Source: Scleroderma bovista
Taxonomy: Eukaryota; Basidiomycota; Agaricomycetes; Boletales; Sclerodermataceae
Length of the DNA: 64,000 nucleotides
NCBI GenBank assembly: GCA_037178675.1
Contig: JAYMGJ010000025.1
Location: 38,612-102,611, forward strand
Direction: 5' to 3'
A program made the position numbers and the translations under genes. Below are positions 56,961-64,000 of the stretch, piece by piece; the stretch's first letter is position 1, and each line of letters opens with the position of its first letter. Under the pieces are notes generated by a model. The model made no database searches and was not told where the DNA came from. It saw only the letters and a list, made by a program, of their open reading frames with translations.

Positions 56961-57309
56961 TTACTCAGTTCCTGACTCGTCAGCGTTTAGTCCCAGGACC
57001 TCTTTGACGGTGGGTGACCACTGACCGGGTACCATGCGTACGTTCACCTGTTTCACTCCCTCGTATAGGATGGTCGTGAGGAAGAGGTGGGTGAAGCCTT
57101 TTCGATTGGCGTCCCTTTCAAATGCACGACAAAAGTTGTCATAACCCCCAGGAATGATCTTGTTTTGGAACTTCTCCTGTTTGCGCAGTACGTGCTCCAG
57201 CGCAAAGAAGTCACGTAGGCTATCTTCTCGTAGTGGTAGCTTTCGTAGTAGCCTAGTAGCTCCGTCGTTAGTGACTCGGATGGTATCAGAGCTGTATTCG
57301 ATTCAGCAA
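56961..57309 (-). pseudogene. minus-strand conserved-looking ORF, probably retroelement
   Basis: Open from a stop upstream of 57309 to TAA at 56961: YSSDTIRVTNDGATRLLRKL, DFFALEHVLRKQEKFQNKII, YDNFCRAFERDANRKGFTHL, FLTTILYEGVKQVNVRMVPG. No ATG or acceptor at its 5' end, so it is a fragment. Its position beyond the inverted gag junction suggests the same element family, but I do not recognise the domain. Confidence 0.4.
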
Positions 57310-57749
57310 GAGCGCAAGTGAGACCTTCGATACTCATTAGTACAAAGCAGTCGAATCGGTGAGGGTGGTGTTAAGTTGAGCAGAAGGGGGGCGTGCTTGG
57401 CACGAGATACGAGCAGCGTAGCCATGTCTGTTTGAGGATGGGCAACTCCTTATAGTATCAGCGGTTGATTTAGACGACCAGCCCTTTGGGTCAGAGGAAA
57501 ATGGCCTCGGGTGACGCCTGGATGACAAGCTTTGACTCTATCGTCTGCTTTGGTCAGGCTGGCACGAATCTGTACATCCAGTTTCTTCCCATCATACTCA
57601 AAGATTAAATTTGTTGGTCGAACAGGAGGATGACTATTAAGTACATTTTTAATATGGGTATGTAGGTCATCTGTCTTGGTCTAATTTGTTTACAGAAATA
57701 AAGTTGTTTCCGTACTAGCGAGTTGTACAATAGTTGATACAAGAGCCCA

Positions 57750-58596
57750 TTAGGTTGAATAGTGGCTCCGTAGATGATTTTTCATGTTGTCCTCCCGGCT
57801 GAATGATTTTGTGCATCCAGCGAACGTACACGCACCTATAAAGTTGAAGAGAAGCACACTCAACGCCACATCATTCAAATGTAGAGTAACACTCACACAT
57901 TGCCTCGGTGTGGATAGACGTAATGTGTCTCTTGAGATGCTCGCGGCGTACAAACGCACGCCCGCATCCCGGCACATCACAGACGTGCCCCCTCTCGCGG
58001 TCGTCTGTCGCCCGCGCCTTGCGGCCACGACTCTTCTTCGTCAGTCCTGGCACAGGAACCGGCATATCGCCCGACCGGCGACGTTTCCTATTAGGCTTGG
58101 GGGGACCTACGGGTGAGAGTGAGATCTCCCCATTCACGGAGGCTGATTGGCTAGCCTCTGCACTGTATGTAGTGTGGTTTGACACACCCGCAGTCCCCAT
58201 TCTATACTAGAGGGCGTGAGACCCGTCTACGGTATAGAATGAGCTCAAGCCCACCTCTCGTCATTGGGTTTATATTCCAGACATAGGGGCATCGCAAGAT
58301 CCTGAAAGGTGCTTAGATCCGCTGTAAACGACGACCCGTTGCTGGAATCCGTCGTGGAATATCCATCGAATGGGATCTCCATTTCTGGAATGTGGCTAGA
58401 GTTTGGTAGTACTCAGAGGCGTTATGGGAGGGAGGCATCAGGAAGCCACTCACCTCGAGTACTCCACTGCGAGAGGGGGAAACGCGAACTCCCCTGAGGA
58501 AGAGGGGAATGCGAACGGGTCATTATCCAGACCTACCCAGAGCGGGTCCATGAAGAGGTTGTAATCGGGGGACTCTGAAGAGGCGTTCAACGACAT
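57750..58596 (-). CDS. C2H2 zinc-finger regulator, paralogue 2
   Basis: Four exons (58596-58454, 58395-58255, 58201-57897, 57835-57750) give 224 aa, phases agreeing. Exon 1 has exactly the same length (143 nt) as in the 49.4 kb gene and a related acidic/aromatic N-terminus (SPDYNLFMDPLWVGLDNDPF). The linker is RKRRRSGDMPVPVPGLTKKS then RGRK. Fingers: HVCDVPGCGRAFVRREHLKR with HITSIH (C-x4-C-x12-H-x4-H) and CACTFAGCTKSFSREDNMKN with HLRSH. It is shorter than its paralogue because the 49.8 kb exon is missing. PVPVPGLTKKxRGRK is the family's hallmark in this window. Confidence 0.85.
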
Positions 58597-58599
58597 CGT

Positions 58600-59850
58600 A
58601 TCCGTGATGGTGGTAAGGAGAAAATGTGAGAGGGAGCGTCCATGGGTTAAATACCTCAGTCATTAGCTGAGCTTGTTTCTCTCGAGGGGGCGAGTCGTCG
58701 ATTGACGTCGGAGCGGAATAGGATATTATTATAGATGTGCCAAATATGGCAACGCCACAGGGAAGGAAAGCGGAGAATGAAATATCCTAAATCCATTTTG
58801 GTCATGCTGCCGATCCGTTTTGCTGAGTCTCCGCCGTGACTCGAGTCCACCGCCGTGGCCCCTCAGCGAACCTCGAAGAGTTCCCAGTGATCGTGGCCAC
58901 ACTCATCGAGCGGTGAGTCATTTACAAGGTCTTATCTCTGACGTCTCCATTTCGATCACCCCCTACAGACCTCTGCCCTATCGTTCTCTGACTGCATGGT
59001 TTATTTGGTGAGTCCGATGGTGGTGCAGAGTTCTCCAGCGGAAGGCGACTGAAATTACAGATTCAAATTTTGGTGATGAGCGCGAGCGAGTGTGCCACGA
59101 TTTCCAGCTGTAGAACCACGGCTTCCTAGTCGTGATATTCGCCAGTGATATTCAAGGGTTATGTTGGAGCCAACGGTGCACCTACAAGTATTCAAACGCT
59201 CTGTGTCATTTCTCACCATCTCCGCGGGCGATGAATGACCCTGTCCATCTGGTCCGTACACCATTATCCCTTGCCCAAGTTCCTCGGCCACCCACAGCGA
59301 GACAGCTACGGATTACAGCCATGGTGCGTATATGGTATCATGTATGGCTGGTGGATTTGGTACGAAAAGAAATGCATGGAAAGAGAAAGGGCGCATCGGA
59401 CCCGCACACCGACGTTTGTTAAAGACACATACGATGTGCAAACGCCGGTCCAGTGGCTCAACCTTATGTACATAAGGTGTACTGGCTCCATGATGCTCGG
59501 ACTGGTACACTACGAGGCATAACTTTCCTAAGTGTATGGCTTTTCCTGGCGTTACGATATAGTTGATCCTGGTGCGTGTGATATCGCTTCAGTCTGTTCT
59601 TCATTTCTTGTGTACGAAATGTGCCGACGACAAACCTACACGAGCATCCTACCGAGATCCCAGGCAATGTAGCAGATCTGAGGGCGGATGTTTATTTCTA
59701 TGCCTCAAGCACCCCATGTGAAAACCTGAATTTCAGACCACAACATACGTACAGCGCATACGACAGACGCTGAAGACTGGGGATTTGGCCTCTGAATGGA
59801 GCTGCGGCATGCAATACCATATTTGGGGATCGTGTGTTCTATCAAAAATT
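58600..59850. other. mostly anonymous; possible gene pieces
   Basis: Plus-strand pieces at 58855-58910 (RGPSANLEEFPVIVATLIER) and, after a GTGAGT...CTACAG intron, PLPYRSLTAWFIW read like exons, but the next join is ambiguous. A frame at 59300-59520 (VYGIMYGWWIWYEKKCMERE) is open with no partner. Nothing can be named. Confidence 0.35.
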
Positions 59851-59862
59851 TAAATTTCCCGT

Positions 59863-60126
59863 TCACCAGCTTCCAAGCCCGTTCACTAGTTGTTGCGAGT
59901 ACCTCATCACTGGCAATCGCCGCAAGGAATGTTTGGTGCGTTCAAATGAACAGGATGGTTCTCCGAGAAGGATATCCAATGTCATGCTGGTTTCTAGAAG
60001 AAGAATTGTGGGAAGAGTAGGAACCCTGTTGGAAGGATCCTTAACAACGCGGAAATCGACCCCGTCAGCCGATCGAAGAATTGCATCAGCACTGGGATTG
60101 TCAAATGGTTCTGTCGCATGCTTCAT
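59863..60126 (-). pseudogene. BTB/POZ-domain relic
   Basis: Starts MKHATEPFDNPSADAILRSA then DGVDFRVVK, the beginning of mushroom BTB/POZ proteins (F-D-P-AD-ILRS-DGVDFRV-K). The expected LSLASPFF segment is missing. A later piece, LETSMTLDILLG, matches the stretch before the YP motif. Internal deletion and frame loss make it a relic. Confidence 0.6.
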
Positions 60127-60999
60127 AGTAAATGGGTTACCAGTTCTGTTGAGGAGTGAATGAGTTATCTGAATGAGAGGAGTGTGCAAGAAAACACGAA
60201 CGGGTGTGCTGACCAGAATGCTCAGGCACAATTGCCTAGGACCCGAGCCGAGGGAAAAGAGGGAAAAGAAGATGCACCCAATGTCTGACGCACTGGGTAT
60301 ATACATACATGGTGACGAGTCACGAACAGCGGTTGCATCAGCAAGCAAACCCAAAAAAAAGAAGCAGACAAGACGTAGCAAGCCATTGAGCTTACAAGGT
60401 GCGGGAACTTCCTTTTCGTGGCAACTTCTCTAGTCCATACCCGTGCCCGTGTCCATGAAGGCCGTGACGAACATGGGCAACCCCATCCCATCCATGCACA
60501 ACCAACACTGATCGCTGAGCACCATGAACCTCCGCCCAAATGCCTCAGGTACTCAAGGTCCGACGAGTGACTAACTTTCACCACATGTTCGATGCGTGGT
60601 GTGCGGTTCACTTGTTTAGACTGTGTGCTACTTTTCCATCACAGACAATAAAGTAGATTAGTTCCTTTTCATACGCATTCTCCATAAACAAGGTGCCTAC
60701 CGTCTCCGACGGCATTGTCTTTCTCGTTTACAAACACTGCAGGTGGCCCGGGGAGGAATAAGCTGGAATAAGTCACGCTTGGTTATCCGCGGATTTTATG
60801 CTCCGATTCAATACAAGTGTTGTTGTTTGAGAGCGCCTCATCAACAAGGCGCCTGCCGCGCCAACAGCCTTGTTCTAGTCGAGCAAGGGGAACGACAAGG
60901 TTCACTCCGTGCGACCAGACGTTGGATCCAGATAAGCTCAGGCTATTGCTACACGACGGCAACTGATGTGCATTTTTTTCAGTGTTTATGGAAAACACG

Positions 61000-61007
61000 T
61001 ATATAAG
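61000..61007 (+). promoter_or_regulatory. TATA box of the LTR-split gene
   Basis: TATATAAG, about 40 nt before the ATG at 61045. Confidence 0.6.
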
Positions 61008-61044
61008 CGAGCTATGCAACTGGATCAGGTTTTCATCCAACCTT

Positions 61045-62787
61045 ATGACCTCTCTACAATCTGTTTATACCAGACTCTTAACGCGCGTGGACCCAGAACG
61101 GGGATATCCCCTTTGGTTTCCTGAACCTAACAACAGATTACCTCGTGAATACCGTGAGAGTGGTCTTCGGATTGGAGACGTAGGCGTAGATGTAGGGGAA
61201 GGTGCGGGTTCGGGTGTTCGAGAGGACAGGAAGTGGGAAGGAGAAGAGAGACGGAAGAGACTCGGGACTCGGACGGTGAATGCTGTAGATACGGCGGGAA
61301 CTTGTGACTTCTTAGCTAGACTGACGACTTCGGACGTGAAATGTGGAACTGGGGGGGAATCGGATTGCTGCAGCTCGAGGCTGCTACAGGCGGCTTAAGT
61401 ACAGTACTAATGACGTCAAAGCGCGAGTGGCTCGACGTCCGAGCAGACAATGTATCTAAGGTACAAAGAGAGTGTCAAAGCTAAAATACAAGGGGCGGCA
61501 AAGCACTGAGAGGGCCGTGCCTAAGGACATAGGGCGTGGGATCTAACCTGGCTGCTTCGGTGCGTCGTACTAGATAACATACGTCCGCCCTGCCCTTTGT
61601 GGGTCTTGCCAGTCGCAGGACAATCGATACCAGTTACCCGGTACCGATCATAACTCACCCCGAGGTCCGCGGAAGGCGTCCTCACCAATGCCCGGGCCCT
61701 CTCGAGTGCTTCGTATGTCGAAATATATCGTAGTTGCGTAGCTAAATCGTGTTAGTTCCTTACAGGTGACAGCACGCGGCACCTTTGATGTCTTCTTCAA
61801 TATATGCCTTCCGGAGAATCACCCTCTCCATGCGAATTATGGAGTTCCAGATGAATTCGAGCAAGTCGTGCTTGAAGGTCAAGATATAGAGAGTATTCAA
61901 CCTGGAGACCACCGTGGTCGAGTGATTGCCACTCAGTCCATCAATCAAAAAAAGGTGATTGGTGCGGCTGCGGAAAGGTGAGTAAGGATATCATTGATAC
62001 CAATACCTCCATATGTACATTCATTCTGAAACATTCCTTTGACAGAGCTTACGCGGGACAGTGTTCCATTGACATTGAATTTAGCTCATCCTCAAATGAA
62101 GGCACACTCCTTGTGCTACTTGAAGGTGCAGACCAACATGATCTATGTAATCTGCAGCCTTTCGAAAGAAATGCGCTGCGGCATGCGAAGTCGTGGTACA
62201 AATTTGCAAGGACAAAACTTGGGCGCACCAGGATCAGTGCCAATTCATTGTATCTCATTACAGGATGTCACAAGACAAGTTCGTGGTCGCTTGCGGCTTT
62301 TCATCATTCCAGTGGTAGTTGCAATTTCAATGCCCAATTCACAGCCGGCAAAATTACCAATGGTGACATCAGTGCAGCTTATTCCTGGCAGATGTCATCG
62401 TCTATTCCTTGTCGTATTGGACCCCAATCTTATGATGCAGCTCAAAACCAGACTGTCTTTATCCGTGGCTTTAAAATCGCTATTAGAGAAAGCATCCTCC
62501 CTGTGCTTCTTTTTGGGGACGTGTCCATATCATATGAACTACCAAACGCTGTTTCTTCTACAGTAAATTCTTCCCAACTCACTAACATATGGCTAGCGAG
62601 CAAGAGCGAGAATAATCGAACGGGGAACGTGATGAACACATCACCTGGAGTATCCAATTTGGATCTGGCGCACGGAGTTGAATCGTGGGCAGGTAGTGAA
62701 AGCGATGAAGTACATCAACAAGACAATCTCTCGTTTGGTTCGGATGTGTCCCTTTTCCTGATGCCGCCGACGAATGAGATAGGCTGA
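61045..62787 (+). CDS. agaricomycete-type gene split by a solo LTR
   Basis: Starts MTSLQSVYTRLLTRVDPERG, then YPLWFPEPNNRLPREYRESG with LRIGDVGV, where a solo LTR (61191-61764) intervenes. It continues VTARGTFDVFFNICLPENHP, LHANYGVPDEFEQVVLEG, then over a GTGAGT...GACAG intron to AYAGQCSIDIEFSSSSNEGT, RHAKSWYKFARTKLGRTRIS and NSLYLITGCHKTSSWSLAAF, ending at 62785. From memory this is a large mushroom-specific family with GYPLW-PEP, GLRIGDVG and TG-DKT-SW motifs; function unknown. Splicing GAC^GTAGGC to TTACAG^GTGACA would remove the LTR in frame. A HPSD exon expected near the C-terminus (YHPSDS, 62832) lies beyond the stop, so the 3' end may be broken. Confidence 0.68.
61191..61764 (-). mobile_element. 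solo LTR (574 bp), inverted copy
   Basis: Reverse-complement copy of the LTR at 22227-22793, from TGTAGGGGAAGG to GTTAGTTCCTTACA. Flanks are GTAGA and GGTGA, so no exact target duplication is left. No internal retrotransposon sequence adjoins. Its right end supplies the ACA of a CAG splice acceptor whose G is host sequence at 61765. Confidence 0.87.
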
Positions 62788-62917
62788 GACCCTTTGTCAT
62801 CATTGACACAATACTGAGTTTATATACCAGATTTACCACCCATCTGATTCATTGCCCAAGTGTATGATGCGGAATGAAGTATCTGCATTCACCTGTCTTC
62901 CTTGCCTCACAAATTAA

Positions 62918-63957
62918 TGCTGTTTCCTTCAGCCTGACTGTGAAGTAAAGATCATTCATGATGATGTTTGGAGTAATTTGTACCGGGAGGTAATGTTGCC
63001 TTGTTGTCGCCACTCTCACCGAGCAGCTGACACGGCCATATCCCAAGCTCCCTCAAGGACACGATCTTCCTGAAGATGACAACGAAATAATGAAACTAAT
63101 CCATAAATATTCTATCCTAGAACCTCCCTTCAAGCTTTCCATCAACTTCCCTGTTCCTGACACAAAAAGTATCGTTCGAGGCATCAATCTTCTTCAGCTA
63201 GTGAAGTATGTTCTTGCTGTCCTTAGAATTCATGTGTACTAACAAAGACCAAGAATGCATGAATCTACTCTAGACTCATCTTACCCCAAATTTTCGAGTT
63301 TGGTTGCTTCTTGGGCCCTTCAATTTGCAAATGCAGTGGGGGAGAGTGTTGATGATGTGCAGCAAGGATTATCAAACTTGACATTGGCACTGACATCGGA
63401 AAGTGTACATACTCCCCAACAATTTACGGAGGAAATTCCGCACCCCCGTTCAATAGTGACTCATTATTCGTGGACCAGAGCTCGAGACTGCATGGTGGAC
63501 GTACGTAAATTGCAAACTGTGTGCATCCATTGACCAACGATTTTCTTCAGGTCGTCAATGAGACTGGGATTATGTTATCTAAGCTCCGCAAACCTAGAGT
63601 TGTCGATAGAGTATGGAATGGAAAGACAGTGAAACGCTTCGGTAATCTCCATCCATATTAACGTGGGCATCTACTCCGTAGCTGATACAAGAGCAGATGG
63701 CTTGACTAAGATTTTTGAATCTGTGAAGGTAGTCTTGGTTGAAACGGAAACCATGAGAGACTGGTGGACACCAGTTATCAATGCTCTCGGGAATGCGGAA
63801 GATGCGGCTCAATGCATGAAAGGGCACATCGGCCTCGATGACAGTACTGCACATAATGCACCTACTTTGTCACGTGTAACACGGTCAGACGAGGGTGAAA
63901 ATCGGCCGTGTGTCACGGGCCAGCGGAGGACAAGCCCAGTATTAACTATTACAATGT
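62918..63957 (+). CDS. unrecognised multi-exon gene or gene 3' part
   Basis: Plus-strand exons joined by GT-AG introns: PDCEVKIIHDDVWSNLYRE (after CTTCAG), LTRPYPKLPQGHDLPEDDNE then IMKLIHKYSILEPPFKLSIN, FPVPDTKSIVRGINLLQLV, then MHESTLDSSYPKFSSLVASW, ALQFANAVGESVDDVQQGLS, VVNETGIMLSKLRKPRVVDR, and ADTRADGLTKIFESVKVVLV with ETETMRDWWTPVINAL up to a stop at 63957. The first exon may instead be the end of the preceding gene (PD-EV-I-HDD-W). Looks like a conserved soluble protein, family not recognised. The 5' end is uncertain. Confidence 0.5.
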
Positions 63958-64000
63958 AACACGGGTGGGCTACACACACCAATATTGTCACCATGTGATT

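Overview
The window is nuclear DNA of a filamentous basidiomycete, most likely an agaricomycete (mushroom-forming) fungus. The evidence is short GT-AG introns (about 45-75 nt, often with CTAAC/CTGAC branch sites) in nearly every gene, HET-domain genes, a large SEC7 Arf-GEF with 21 small exons, a histidine-rich fungal ZIP transporter, and Ty3/gypsy-type gag relics. I see no rRNA, tRNA, CRISPR or bacterial-style operon. Exon joins below were worked out by hand from splice signals and reading phase. Where every phase agreed, the gene is given high confidence.

Layout. 0-2 kb: alternating-orientation repeat modules with a strong foldback, then an unrecognised minus-strand coding stretch. 3.7-8.0 kb: three minus-strand genes, namely a new 189-aa secreted protein, a short-chain dehydrogenase and a conserved 371-aa protein. 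8.2-29.5 kb: a tandem segmental array. The ancestral unit reads ZIP transporter (+), short Cys-rich ORF (-), small beta-trefoil-like protein (-), an unrecognised minus-strand gene, HET-domain gene (+). Only one ZIP copy (8.2-10.3 kb) is intact. The four beta-trefoil copies all stay open and keep a TATA-like box, while other members are truncated, fused or hit by mobile DNA (a solo LTR at 22.2 kb and a tRNA-headed SINE-like insert at 27.8 kb). 30.4-31.9 kb: an inverted second HET gene with two frameshifts. 32.3-34 kb: a ZIP 3' fragment and anonymous sequence.

34.0-40.4 kb: an intact SEC7/BIG-type Arf guanine-nucleotide exchange factor of about 1,797 aa. 41-44 kb: a decayed copy of the array's minus-strand gene and an uncharacterised multi-exon gene. 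44-51.6 kb: a second tandem array of three units, each pairing a C2H2 zinc-finger regulator (+) with a tiny secreted peptide (-). Only the third unit has both genes intact; unit 1 keeps the peptide and unit 2 is wholly relic. A zinc-finger paralogue with the same exon plan lies at 57.8-58.6 kb.

53.5-55.0 kb: a 491-aa disordered Ser/Pro-rich protein. 55.5-57.3 kb: gypsy gag relics, a 30-bp minisatellite and an elaborate hairpin. 59.9-60.1 kb: a BTB/POZ relic. 61.0-64.0 kb: an agaricomycete-type gene split by a solo LTR that could be removed as a newly made intron, then parts of another gene running to the window end. Overall this is an accessory, rearranging region rich in self-recognition, small-secreted-protein and metal-transport genes, with one housekeeping gene (SEC7) in its middle.
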